Of a stretch of DNA of 64,000 nucleotides, positions 31,901 to 46,900 are shown in pieces. The stretch covers positions 13,022,261-13,086,260 of the forward strand of contig NC_049997.1 in assembly GCF_000003815.2 (NCBI RefSeq), given 5' to 3'. Under the pieces are notes generated by a model. That model did no database searches. It was given only the letters and a program-made list of their open reading frames with translations, and was not told the origin of the DNA. Positions within the stretch are counted from its first letter, which is position 1; each line of letters starts with the position of its first letter. Position numbers and translations under genes: made by a program. The stretch is from Branchiostoma floridae. Lineage: Eukaryota; Chordata; Leptocardii; Amphioxiformes; Branchiostomatidae.

Positions 31901-34900
31901 TCGTTGACGTGGGGCATATGGTTAAATCACTACTTTCTGTAAAGATTCCTTTCTGTTGTCTTTAACACTAATGGCCCTATACTCAACTTTTAAAAGTCAT
32001 TATTGCAAGGGAAAGGGGGAGCAGCCAATTCTTTTTACATGCATTGTATATGTATATAAGGATATGCACAATCATATCATAAATGCCTTATATTATCACA
32101 AAGAGTATTCCTAACTAAACTTAAATTTATAAAGGAAATTAAACGTCATTCAGTAAGGTGAGTGTATCAAACACATCATGCATTCTCAGTGCATGGTATT
32201 TGGTGCAGTATTTTATGTTATGTGCAAGTTCTTTAAGACAAGCTCAAACTCAGAAATCCTAGCAATGTCAGCTACAAGATCACCATGTTCCATCATCCTT
32301 TTCAACACTTAGATTTGAATCAGCCATAACCTGACAAGTCACTTCCTCATTCAACTAAACCATGACATCTTTCAAAGCAAACCAAACAATTCCATGTGGG
32401 ATTGTTTAAGTCATAGGTTTTTTCTTTTCCTTAGGGTGTTTTCTACGGTAAACATTGAAAATTGTAGTAATTAGGAATGATTCAATAGTTATGTTTTTAA
32501 ACATAACTATTGATGGCAATTGTAAGGGTCTGCTGCACAGATAATTTTATTCAATTTTAATCTGAAAACAATCTTTTGCATAAAAGCTGACGCCTTCCAA
32601 CATTGGTGGATTTGTTTTGCTATACTAGGAAGGGATTTGTCTTGCAGGACATGGCTGATTTGAATTTGTATTTCGATAAAGTTGAGAGGATGGGGTGACA
32701 ATGCCATGACGGTCTAACTTTTTTTCCTCGGCTAAACAATGTTTCGCATTTATCTGCAAGCATCCTCAGTGTCAAATGTACGAGCAAGGGTTATAATAGT
32801 CATTCTTTCATCTTGTCCTTATCATGCATATGCAGAATCTACTAGTTCAGACCTTAAGATCATTCCAGGTCTTCAAGTGGAGTTATCATTTCTTTTAGTA
32901 AGCATTATTTCGACCATGTAGATGAAGCAATGCAAGAGGAACAATGGAACAAGCACTGGCTTGAACACGTAGGCAGGCAACTAGCATTGCAAAGTCATGA
33001 AGCCACAAGAAGCAAAAGCATGGCGAGCAGGAGAAAGGCCACACTAATTCATTAAGTTGGATCTCATACTTTGGAAGATGACATGAAAACAGTGGGCTGG
33101 GAGGAAAACTTGAAAACGCTTATATTCAATTCTGCAACTATGTATGTTCTCCAAGCAGAGGTTTTGGTCAGGGGAATAGTAGTGGATGGGATTTCTTACA
33201 GCTTTGCCTGGTATCCACCAGTACTATAGCTTTGGAGTCTCTTCTGTCCTCTCCACAAATATTTACGAAGAGGACAGAAGAGACTCGGGAGCTATAATAC
33301 AATTGTATACATGTACCGGGTTACTTACAGCTGCATTCTTCAAGATATCCTGGCCACTGAAACCACCCCCCACCCCCAACAAAACCTATGCATGGGGAAT
33401 ATTGTACATGTACAAAAGTACAGACATGAGCTTTTAGGAATCAAGACTTTTATTTGTTTAGATATGATCACCAACAAAATGAATTCTTGTGGCCTAAAGG
33501 GTAACAAGATGGCCTCATTACCAGTTCAACAATCTCGAAGTGGTCCTTAAAGATGGACTTTGACAAAGACACGGTGTACAAAATCGAACTGACATAAACT
33601 TTTTTCTCTGTCTTCTGCAAAGAAATGTGTGAGGAGGAGGAAAAAAATTCCAGATGAAAAAGTAAATGACAGCATTTGACACAAACCAATTGAGTAGAAA
33701 GTAACACCGATTTTCAAGAGGCCACAGAGAGTTTTTTTTTCTTTTTTGACCAGACTTCGAACGGGAGACGATCGAACTGGTAACTAGTTGGCCAAAGTAG
33801 GAGTTGACCATTGATCATGATTATCATTTATGGGAGGTGGCTTCTATTGGGAACTGCCTGTTTGAAAATGCAGCCTATTCTATGCATAGTCTGTGGTTAA
33901 CTCTTAATTGCTCTGCATGTGTGTTCTTAGACAACAAAAAAATGGACAGGTTTTCTACAATCTAAACTTAAAATAAAACCATTATTTAGCGAGAGAAGAT
34001 AGCTTCTAATTCCTATAATTGCAGAAAGGAAACTAGCATAAAGGAGGAATTAGCATAATTGTATTTCCCTGCAATTCAAACTTTTAGAGTTGGAGAAATG
34101 GAAGTCAGGGAGAAGGACAATCAAGAGTGAAATAGCAAATTGCAGGAAAGAAAATTTCCTTTCAATCAAGAATGAAGAGTTCAAGAAACTAATCAAAAGA
34201 AACGGTGGCATATTTTCTTACAGTTTATATTATAATCGCAGAGCAGCAAACAAAAATAGGGGGCTCCAAAAGGACAAAGTGTTTTTTAAGCAAGACAATC
34301 AAAAGGGGCATTTGCATTTCTTAACAACTCAAAATGAATGCGCACTGGACATACATTGTATAGAAGCGTACAGGAAAGAAAATTGAGGTCAAAATGCATA
34401 TTTTGTACAACTCCGAATGAAAGTGCACTGCAAAAAGGGAAATAAACTGAGGAGAATGGACATTTTTCTACAATTCAAAATGAAATCGAAAAAGGAAATT
34501 TGGGAGAACCGACAGTTGAAGATGTTAATGTCACTGTTCTATACCATGCCTGAATCTTCGGCGTTCCCTGACGCATAACTCTGGCCCTGTATAACGCATG
34601 CCGAACACGACGCCCGAACAAGAACAGAGGAGATAAAGACATCGGTTAGTCTACATCTACCAGTACAAGTTGGTTAATGCCTTAACAACATGCAGACAAA
34701 CTAAACTACTCCCTGAAAATGAACAATTATATTATAAATTTTTGCCTTTATTATTTTATTGTCTACCTTACAGTGTTATATATCATTGGAGCAATTACAA
34801 CTTGTCTTAGGGGAAGGTTAAAAGATTCTGTTTACATGCTAGCCATAGCATAGTTGACTGTATTTTATCAGCATATCTGTTAAGTGAAGCACATGCGGGA

Positions 34901-37900
34901 GGGAAGTTGTGATTAGATGCATGCATTGAGAGCCAGGCCAAGAGAACATATAGTATTAGGAAAGTAACGCCAAATATTCAAGCATTTGTGAACAGCACAT
35001 TTATGTATGTTCACAATTAGAATGACATCTTATGCTTTATAATGCTATTATTATAGTTTTTTAAGCATCTAAAGAAATGGATTTAGGGTAAGCCAGCCTG
35101 AAAAACTGTTAAAGGAAGTATTATAGGAAAGGAATGATGGGGGATTTAATGAGACAGCGATGCGGCCTTTCGGCGTTACTTTCCCTCTGTGGTGTTCTTA
35201 CACACGAAAACTTGACCAACAGCCTCAAGTTCAACAGCAACTTCGAAATCCAGCCATGAAATGAATAATGTGCTAGCCATATGGACATTCCACTAAGGGT
35301 GCCAATATTGCCTTGCAGGAGTATCAGAGTCACATGCACTTGCAACCTTGCAACAATATACATGGATCTTATAGGTTAACTTGCTTTCAAAGAGGATCAG
35401 ACATATATTGCCATTTTATGATTGCTGATTTATCAAAAATGTAAGCTTCATGTAAGAAACCTTAGAATGATTGACAAAAAGTACTTGATGGGTAAACATT
35501 TCAACATGGGATAGATTTGTCCAGTCTAGGCCTGTCTGTAATGACCACTCTAGAGACAAGTGATCACTATAGACAATGTGAATTCTTAAAATGGTTGAGT
35601 CAATTAGAAAACTTATCTAAAAGGCCATGTTGGCCAAGTGGTATTTGCTCAGAGGTCGTCACTAAGATAGGTTTAACAGTTTCTGTAGCTGACTCTATAC
35701 AGTAACATTTAGTTTTGGTTTCAAAATAAATAGTGTTCCTCTGGCAATATACATGTAGGGTACAATCCTCTTTGACTAAGTTTTCGTGTGCAAGAAAATA
35801 TTGTGGAAAGACGTGTCACACAAATGGTCACATGACAGCCTGGATGCCATTCTGGTTAGTTGACTTCTGCTCCAAATGTCACTATAAGCAATTAGCAACT
35901 ATTGAAACTGAAGCAAACTAACCAGGATGTATGTATAAATATGGCACCTAGGCTATGCTTCACAACAAATGAATGAACTCAGGAAACTAATACGGGATGA
36001 AACAGCATGCATACAACAATCTCTAACAGTCACAATACAAAATATACACTGTCATGTAACAAAATCTAACAAGAAAACACAATCATGTAAAACAAAATAC
36101 AGAACAACAAAATTGAAAATCGTTTTTTTTATTCAAATTAAGGATCCCTTGAATTATCAATGCCATCTATATGATTGTCATATTTAAATGATTTTTAGCT
36201 GAATTTGATGCTCCAGTATTTAAAAACAAAATAAGTGAGCTTCATAGCAAAATGCAAGTGGCAGTTTTGATTTTGTTTTCAGAACACAAATCATGATCTG
36301 CTATTATTAGCTCATTATGCATCCGGCTTATACCTGACCAGGACAACCATTTGTATAAAAATTTTGAAGATTATAGAATTTATGTCTGTACATGTGCAAC
36401 ATTTATTGAACTCACCTCTAGATTATCATGATTGTAGAATAGAAAACAATCTCACCGTCTTGTCCGATTGCTCTATCCTGTGTTTGACAAGTCTTGCTTC
36501 ATACTCAGGCCTGGGTTGTTCCTGTTTTGTGAGGAAACAACAGCCATCAGAAGTATCCTTTTTTTTAACATGTCAGGGTAAAAACTGTGATCTGGCAGAG
36601 TAGAGAGCCTGATCAGAGTCTATGAATTCAAAGATGTTTGCTTAAAAGAAAGTCAGTACTTGTTAACTTTTAATATGATGAATATATACACTAGTCTTGA
36701 AGTTTAGGATTCTTGAAATAATGTTAACGGTAGTTCACCTTTACTCACATGGTAACCTATATCCGTTGTTTTTAAAAAGGAGATATTTAGGGATATCTAG
36801 TCGACGGATGTTGGTTTCAAATTGCAATATTTCCGTAGCATTCCAGTTTGAAACACCTGTCTGTTGACTTGATATTCTTAAATACTGCTATTCTATATAC
36901 AACGGATAACAGTTATCCCGCGGATAAAGGAGAACTAGTGTTACATGAGTTTGACATTTTCAGGGCAAAAGGGGGTCAAAGACATCTGGGAGGTTGTAAT
37001 ACACCTTGGTCTCTATCTCTAATGGAGAAGATGGAGATAAGTATCTCCAAGTCTTCATTTGTCTTTTATGTTATAAAATACATCATTCTTGTAGTCATAT
37101 AGGTCTGCTGAGTACATAAAAGTAGTATAAGTGTAAAGCTTTATGAAAAAAAATCAAAAGTTCAAGATTTACCTCCTCTTCTTCAAAGCCTGACAAGTCC
37201 CATGCATAGTTCAACTCCATCTGTTTCCGCTTCCAGTTCTCTAAAAACCACGTGGCTGTGATAAAACAAGAACATGTCAAGATGTCAATATGTTAATTGC
37301 AACATGAAAAGATCTTTGATCAACGTGAAGTACATAAAAAGTCGCAGACGTACAAATATATTGTTGGCTATTTTATTCAAAATGTATATTTCAACTTAAA
37401 GCACTGTTGTCTTGAGACAAAGAAATACAAAGTAACAGACTTACCCCATAGTGACATGAATATAGAGAAAAACACTGTCACTTCATTGTCAAATAAGTGA
37501 CTAAACTGTGGAAGAAGATAAAGAACAATTCTTAGTAATACAACAGAGAGACTACATTATTATAACACTTGATTTACATTGATTAGGGTTTATCACAGAC
37601 TGTTTATTTCAAATTGAGTTTACAATACACAAACCATGACAAATACAGTCAAAATCCAGTACAAAGATTTTCAAGCTCTTATATGATCATTAGCAAAATC
37701 AACATCTTAATGTAAAAAAACACAGAAAAATTGTAAAAGATGACAATACTATTTTGGTGAAGTGAAATGTATTAAGGTCGACTTACTCTAGCTGACTTAC
37801 AACTGTCTGAAAGTCTCCAGTATTTGCACTCGCGATCACACAGGGGACACATGGTGATGTTGTATGCTTCACACACTTCGTCACTACAAGGAAACAAGGA

Positions 37901-40900
37901 GCACAGGACAACCTTTAAAATGAAGTATTTATGCTTGATGTTCTTCTAATTTGACTACATACCGTAGAATGGATACAAAAGTTAACATTCTTCTGGACAA
38001 AAAGCAAGAAACTCTCTATAAAAAAGTTTGTACTCTTATACTATAGTTTATCTGTTTTACATAGATAGAGTATCAAAATGACAATAGTCTTTACATTCAA
38101 TGTTTGTTGGATTCAAATTTCAGAGAGTTTCATCTAAAATTCTTTGTGCCATTTGGCTGACTCATATTGCACAATAACCGAATAATCAGCACCAAATTAT
38201 TATTTTACAATAAACTGTTTTCATAGTTTGTAAAGAAGCTTATTTTTTGTCAGACATGGCACAAGAAAACAAGAAGTCAAAGATTTGATACCTCCATGAA
38301 ATATTTTGACTTTTATATTGCGAAATGTTCTCGCTACTTTTTTTTTCCAATTTATTTTGCCAACTGGCATTCAAAGGCATACATCATACTATTTTGGTAC
38401 CTTTGACCTAACTTCCTGTCAGTGTCCTTGACATGACTAGCATATGAAAATCAGTCATTCCAAAGCATTTAAATAACTATGGACACACAGCAAACGGACA
38501 ATTAGACATTGAAAACAGAATCTCTGTCCTTGGAGGTTATCATCACTAACCTTGGAACATTGTCGTCCATAGTGAAGACACCGTACAAGAAAACGATCAG
38601 CCCCACGAACGATGAGGGTATCAGCAACTTTGTGTACAAGCCCAGCCAAGCAAAGTACATGCCTATCTTCTCTCCAAAGTAGTTTCTGGGAAAATTCAAT
38701 TATACAAAAAACTTTTCAAAGAAGTTTACAGAACATGAAATCTACTCAGGTTTCTGACTGATGTGCATAATTTCTTATTAATCAAAAAGTGATTTATGTT
38801 TTCAATATGTGTATGCTTATTTATATCATGTATATCAGATTATAAATTTGCCTTTTATAGGCCTGTGAAACTGTGAATCACCATTTTGTTGGCAGAAAAG
38901 AATAAGAAAATACTTTAGGATTGGAAATTAATCACATTCATGAATTCAGCACCAAGGACAAGGATAATACAATCGAAAAATTAAAATTTCTTTATATGAA
39001 TCTTACAAACAAGAGAAATTGATGGGACTTAATACTTTATTTTCACACAGTGGTTTTCTTGGATATGGGACAGCAAGTCTATTACAAATCACAGGATCCT
39101 AACTGTGTCCCTCACCTTATCAAGTTGAGCGGCTGAAACTTGACAAACTTGCTGTAGCTTCCCCACTCATCAAAAAGCATCTAGTCAGAAAGAAACACAA
39201 CATAATGTAAGTACACTGTGCAAGCTCAAATAAGGCCCGGGTAACAATTTAATTCATGTCAGCTACATTGTATCACACCCAAATACCTTGATTATTGTTC
39301 ATACATATATTGAAAAATCACACCATAGGTCTATGAATTCTTATCGAGATGAAGGAAAAGCCATGTTAGATATCTTTCCTACCTGTCTTGGGTTAGGTGG
39401 TATGTTTGTGTCCCCTTCAAATTCACCCTGCATAGAATAGAAACATGGCATCAAGAGGTACTCATAATATCCCCTCAATCTTCACTGCTATAGGTCCACT
39501 AAATGATATGCACCTATTTGTGTATCGGATTCTGAAGTTAAGAAGATCTTATGAAAGTTTCTGCAATCTCTTTCATAATTGTATTTGCTTAATATTCTTA
39601 CCTAATAAGGCTTGTGATCATGAATAAATGCCTAATGGTATAATATTATAGTGTAAACAGAATAAATCAGACTTTAGATATTTGGAAACAGAAACAAAAA
39701 ATAGTCACATCTAAACAGTCACACATTGCTGAATGTATATATATATTGGTAAATATCATATTGTATTGTGGCAATAAGGACCAAAATTGTACCTCGTGCA
39801 ATGGGTATGCAGCAGTGTATACTCCTTGTGCTATCAAGTTGGTGATACCTGTGTAAAGAGATGAATATTTGAAGTATAGAAGACTATTTTTCAGAATGAT
39901 TTGCACCAAAAAGTATGTCATATTTAAAAGCATAATTTTGACGATGTTGAGATATTGAAAACCATTGCGCAAAACATTGCGATATACAGTCAAGTCTGTT
40001 CTAGTAACCTCTGCATAAGGACCACTTGGCCATTGTGTCCACGATCTTTGGTGGTCCCTTACATTATTTTCTCATTGACTCATTGAATTATCATTTTCTC
40101 ATTAAAATCAAGAATTCTATCCACAATGACCACCTGTCTAAAGTGACCATTTTTTTCTTGTATATTGAGTGATCACTATAAACAGATTTTACCATATATG
40201 GTTCCCCAACTTACCTATTGCATAATCCTTCTGACTGTATCGTGTCCTCTTCAGTATCTCATGAACCTGTGTGAGAAAGGATTCAAGGCTTGTGGTTACA
40301 ACTAAGCACTATGGGGTCAATGGGGACAGTAATCTCCAAGCAGATGAAGGGCATGACTTGTTTTTTTAATGACATTTTGCACATAATTTTTATGCAGACA
40401 CAAAGTATCTATGCATTTCTCTTCTTTCACCTCCCACAAAGCTGACAGATATGACATTGTCCTGGTAGAATTGCAAACTCAACCAGGTTTAGGATTATTT
40501 TGGGATGTTTTTCCTTTCATAAATCGTGAATTTGAAAACATTGATTTCACAAGTGACATGAATCAAAGTCTATCTTTCAATAAAAGGAATATCTTTAAAT
40601 ATACATGTCTGGATCTCTACTGGCAGAATCTTTCTTCAGAATGGGCAATTCTGCTATTCTGCTGTCTCTACCATGACCATTTTTTGTAGATGTACAAAAA
40701 GCTGCATGGCATCCCTTACTACTACTTGGAGATTATCTGACCATACACTGACAGAACAGCCCCGAGATCACTTTCTATGGATAATCACTGGATGTAAATG
40801 GAATGGATAAAGCATATACACCATAGGTATTCTTTGCATACTTTCGATAATGTCTTTCTTTTCCATATTTTCACAAGAAGCCATCGTAGATAATATCAAA

Positions 40901-43900
40901 AAAAGCAATACTTTCATATAACAATGTCAAAGAGAGAAAAGCTTTAATGGCCATCTCAATTTCAACTGAAACTAGACCGTCAATAAGTACTTGACCTCAG
41001 GAAACAAGGAAAGTCATACCAGTACACCAAAGGTATTCAAATGCCAACTAAAAATGCCCCCCCCCAAAAAAAAAAATTCAATCAAAATTGTTCACTTGTG
41101 AGTTTTACCAGTGCTCCCAAACTGTAGCTTTATTTTTTTAGCAAGAAATTTCCTGTTTTGATTTTCAAGAAAAGCTGTATGTGCCTTACAATTTGTTATC
41201 AATCTTCAAATAGCACTGCAACATAACCATACAAATGTAGTTCTGTGAATTCGTGTTTGACATAGCCATATGATAACATTTCCGTTGACTGTTATACCCA
41301 TAACAGATAATGATATGCATAGCTAGCCAGCCTAAAACCAGAAAAAAGTATTACCAGAAACCCACAAAATTTAAGATACAGTTTTATATCAAAGAAGGGT
41401 CTGCTCAAATATTCATATAGACCACAAAGCAGGATGTATAGTATAAATTTTGTGCTATTACTTCCTTAATAGCATGCTTTTGTGAAGATGAAAATAACCT
41501 AATCTCTACAGCAGCATAAAAAAAACACACATTCCAAAATAATAGGAAAAAATACTAGATGCCATGAATTATGTGCGGTTTTCCAACTACATTCAGTCTA
41601 GCTACCTTACTAGGTGCTAATGTGTGCTGCATTTGGACATCTAAATTCATATATCTGATAAAAGGTATTGACCATGTTGATGCGCATATGAAGGTGCAGA
41701 CTACCTAAGCTACTGAAGCATAAGCATAATATAATGAAAAAAATATGAACAGTCGCTAATAAGGTGCGGCCAAACTACTGGGCTAAACCACAGGGACACT
41801 TGCTTACTACAAGACTTCTAGTTGAAGGCTTGAAGAATGTTTCTCTACTTTCAATGTGAAACCTGGAAAAAGGACAGAGACACAAGGACACATGCATCAT
41901 TGTCATTATAAACATCACAGCACATTACAGAGAAATGTCATAGACAGGAGGTCAAAGTTCAGTGCTTCATTCTGATGTGTGGAAGTCACTATAAATTTGC
42001 AGGATCTTCTTAATGATTTTTTTTGGTATGCAAAAGTACAAAGTGCAAGTACATAATAGAATCTTTTCTTTTAATAGCCAAAGGGTAATAACTGACAATT
42101 GCAAAATCTTCATTTATCTAATTCATCATGATATTTTCTTGAACTTCTGTCGTATGACATTCCTATCCACATCAAACAGTAGATAACAATACATCTTCCT
42201 CTTTGGTAGAGAGTCAATCATAAAATTGAAATGTGAAGAAAAAAACTGACAAAATCTACACCAACTTTACTAACCATCATCATAATTCACATTCCATCAA
42301 AAAAAACATTTCTTCTCAATCTTGAAAGCTTTGATACAGGAGATGAAATGAAAATGGTATGGTCACAGAATCAATCATCTTTTGTCATCATTCATTCATT
42401 GGCTACTCTAGAACTTCTCTCTACCAATGAGGAGGGTGCAGTGTTACCTTTGACCTGACATGCAGTGCATGATGGGTGCAGTATGTGCTTACAATGAGAC
42501 TTCTAGTCGATGGGAGGAAGAAAGTGTCTCTATTTTCAATGAGGAACCTGGAGAACAAGTGTAGGCATAGAGCAAAGGTGGAGAAACAAAGCAGTTGGTA
42601 TATACATATATGCAGAAGCAGGGCTCAAAATACCTTTCTTACGCAATGGTTCAAGTAACTTTTGAAACTATATGCACATGTGCCTAGTACATCAATATGC
42701 ACCTGATAATTTATTTTTTTACCTGACACCTTGTAAAAGAATTGCACAGTGAGTAAAGCATTTACTGTGAATTTGATTCATAAATGCTTTAAGAAATGGC
42801 ACATAAACTGTACACATACCACTATCTCAGTTTAGTACTCAGAATTTGGGAAAGAGTTATAATGGTATTGAAGAAACACTATCTTATTAGACTAGCCCCC
42901 TGCTATAGTTTTTACACAAAGTTGTGTGGCCTAAGGGCTACTGAACTATAGTTAGGCTCTGCCCTACTAGTAGGCACCATCAGGTGTAGGAAGGACTTGA
43001 CACACTAAGATTTTGGCTTTCCTACTAGTCCTTCTAAAGTAATGTTTTAAATAGTTTCTGGTATGTATTAGATGTACTATGAAGTTTTCAACTTTGACTT
43101 GTAATTTCCTGCATATTTCAATGAAACGCTTTGGGCAATTTTGCACTGCTACTAGCCACTCCTGACTTTAGCATGACTGGTTTTGGCTTTCATCATACTG
43201 TAGGCCAGTGGAGGGTAGGTGTACATGTGGGTAAAAATTGTGCACATGATACATGTTGTACAACTTGGAAGTTTGCCAGCACTAATATGCATAAGCAGGT
43301 GGTATTTTGAGCCCCAAGAAGCATTAATCTGAGCAAAGAAATGACAGAATCAACATTTAGAAAAACAACAGCCATTTGTACAAAGGGTGCAGGCAGACAG
43401 AGAAGCCTGCAGCGTGAGCATTGAAAGCAAAACAAATTCGGCTATAGACAAGGCAGATTAGTAAAGTACAGAGTTGCAAGTGTACTTTAATTGTTCAAAA
43501 CATGTGTTCCATCTTACATTGAAAACATACATTATACAACACAATATGAAAGCTGTAATGTGTGTACAGGAACAAAGTTTAGGCATTAACATATTGTACA
43601 TGTTACCGTACACTTTGTTTTCTTATCGAAATTCTAGTACTGTTGTGCATTATGTTTTCTTAATAATGAAAGAACTAATTAACAAATCAAATTAGACATG
43701 TGTGGCTAACACATAACTTAGTCTTGAAAAAAAACATGCCAAGTGAGGTCTAATGCATGGACATTAATATCAAACTTTTAAATGTTAGATTTTGCATTCC
43801 ACAATTTATATATCACAGCATGTGTGCATGGCACAGTAAAACTAAAAGTGGTTTAGAAAGTGAGAGTGTCTTACATGTGCTCCTTATCCCTGCTGAAGGT

Positions 43901-46900
43901 GTAGGAGATGTGTTTATAAGGCTCCTTGTCGACCTGCTTGGCTTGGGCAGAAGGCTGGAGGGGTCGGATGGTCTTCCTCCACAGGGCATACGCCTTCGCT
44001 TTGATGCCTGCCCTCTCCTTTATCTCATAGATCTGTCAGTGGCAAAAAAGTCATTTCTATTCAAATATCTTAATAAAAACATCAAATAGCTTGCAATCAA
44101 GATTTGAAATAAAAGTCAGTCAGGTTTCTTAATTTCATTTATCATCAAAATGAACATTGAAAGTATAAAACAACATGGTACATGTAGATACAATCATGTT
44201 TGTATGTTTTTTATATTGTGCACTTTGGTCAGGGTTATACAACCATGTACTGTAACATGCATTGGCATAATACCGGTAGTAAGACTTATACCGGTAGATT
44301 AAAAATACTGGAACTTAAAGAGATCTACACATGCAACAATAGTTATTTCTGAGCTGTGCACACTTCAGACATCTAGGTGTCCAATACACCATTTACAAAG
44401 CATCGATAACAATGCATTCGAAGACAACAAGGCCAAAAGTTTTCAGTATACTTTTTTTTAAATTTCGGGGTAGGCAGCTCGTCGTGGGACGAACACACTG
44501 TCACATTCATTGCCAAATTTATATAGATCATAATTACACATGCTCACGGCACAAGACGAACATGATTCAACAACAATCTTGAATTTCTGTTGGTGACCTA
44601 CAACTCATGTGAAAGTGTGAAGAACCGTTGCATAATAGCCCGGATCTACGACTGAATTGGCAAAATTGAACGTACACAGCCATTTTCCCGCCATTTTTAT
44701 ATCTACGCTAGCAGTGAAGTGTTACGTCATAGCGATTGTGACGGACAGAAGTTAAATGTAAATTCTTGACAGTATACGTCCGTTTTCTCATGACATTTTG
44801 TATGCTCATGCAGGTTTATGTTTTATGCATTTACTGACAGAAAAGGAAGGAACATCAGAGGATGTATAAATGTACATAGCGGCAGTTAATTGTGCCGTGT
44901 TTCTTCCTACCGGTATTTTGTACCCCCTCCCAACCACGCGCCCGTTCGCCGTGTAATTCCGCGGCGTGTTACAATTACAATATTAAGCTTTTAGCAGGAC
45001 AAGAGTGGCAGAAAAGTTACACAGAAGAAGTGGCAAGGGTAACCTATAACAGCAACATGTAACAGGAGAAAATGATGCGTTGACAATTTGTCAAATCAGT
45101 ATGGCTAGAGAAATCGTCGTAAACGTACCGGTATTATGATAATAGATGTTAACTGTAATGATGATGATGACTGAAACAAAAACTGCCTTTTTCTTCTTCT
45201 GCCTAGATAGAGGTTTGACACCTGGCTACATCCTGAAGCTCCCTCATATGCATAGTACATGTACATGGACACAAGCTTAAGGTCACCTTTCGAAATGACG
45301 CAGTCCCCTATAACATTTTTGATCATGGGGCAACCTAGGGATTACCCCCCCCCCCCTCCAAAAATCAACAGAATCTGTTCCATTTGGAGAAGCATAGGGA
45401 TCGCTTACCATTTACACCATGGAAATGTGATTAACACCTAGTACATTGTATAAAATGTGCTATATAAAATAGAAAGTTAGATACTTAATGACAAAAAGGT
45501 AGAAGGCAAATGATATGAAGCTGATTAACTGTGTCTTAGCCTTGATATCCTTTGAAATCCAAATTGTCTTCAGCTTGACTTTGGCTTAGCTTTGTTTTCT
45601 TTGGAATCCAAATTGTCTTCAGTCTGAATTGTCTTACAACCTTTCCTATTGGACAGCTGAAATTGTCTTCATTCATAGTTAGAGTATAAAAGACCTGTTT
45701 CTTGCAGATCACTTCAGTGTCACTGACGAAGGAAAGTGGATTCTTTCCGAAACGTCTGACCGTTTCAAAACCATATCCAGTTGCTTGAGTAACTATTTTT
45801 GGCGTAAATGATATGAAGGAAAAACGGAATCATTTTTTTTACCTTTTTTGTTGGCATCTTGATTTTCAAGATCTCTGCATATTGAGACAGAACCTTCCAG
45901 GGGGCGTGGAGCCGTACAAAGCACATCCCATGGTCCTTTGTCTGCAAAAAATAACATTTAGTCTGTCTGTCAAACATCTTATTAAAGTCTGTAAGAATGT
46001 AGCTAGCCAACTTGAAGTAGCATTACAGTCCTCCTGTGTCGTTTCTTTCTATTTCGTTTTCTTGTTAGTTTCTAAGTGTTTCAACACTGAGTCAAATGTT
46101 AACAACTATCTCTGTCAATAGTTTTTGTCTTTGGGGTGACGTTGACCTCAACATTTCAGTAAAAGCATAAAATTTTAGATTTTTAAATATGCTTAAGACA
46201 AAGATGAAACTAAAATGTTGATATTCAACATAGTAGCGTAAGCACATCTGCCAGAGTCATACAAAAATTTTAGATGATAGCTGAGATTGGACAACACACG
46301 TTGAAAATACATTAGGAAACGAAACTTACAACAGTTAGTATATGGATACACATAGACACTGGTTTAAGCTTTCCATGAACAAACAAGTCATACATTAAGG
46401 ATTGCACAAACAAACAAATCAATGAACAAACACTGTAGAAGGTAATGTGAATGATAGACAGAAACAAAGTTAAGAAAAAAGTGAAGATTCAGCTGTCAAA
46501 GTCAGTAATAGCAGACAGGCTGTTACAATAGAAAACCTAAAAGAAACAGTCACTGTTATTGGACAACATTGACACATACACTGTATAACATTTTTGTGGT
46601 GATTAGTATTCTATAGATTGTGGTATTTGGTAATGATTCCAATTTTTCATTACATATTTTACTGTCTATCTTATTAGTTTCTTATACTTGCTGATAATAA
46701 AAAATATTTCAAACCAGAATATCAAGATTTTTAAAGAACTAATTAAAGGTGATCTTAAGTTTCTGCTCATCTGGTTGGTTGCACAAAGACATGTCAGCGA
46801 TGAATCAAATGTCACCCTAGCATGTTAAGGGTTAAGCAGGATTCTTGTAACACAGGTGGAACCCAAATTTAGAAAGAGGGCCCAGAACTGATCCCTGGAG

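Noticed and set aside
33340-33367. 28-nt open stretch with a perfect gtaagt donor (- strand) as a further anoctamin microexon
   Set aside because: 28 nt would break the phase-0 frame of its neighbours and the acceptor tract is G-rich.
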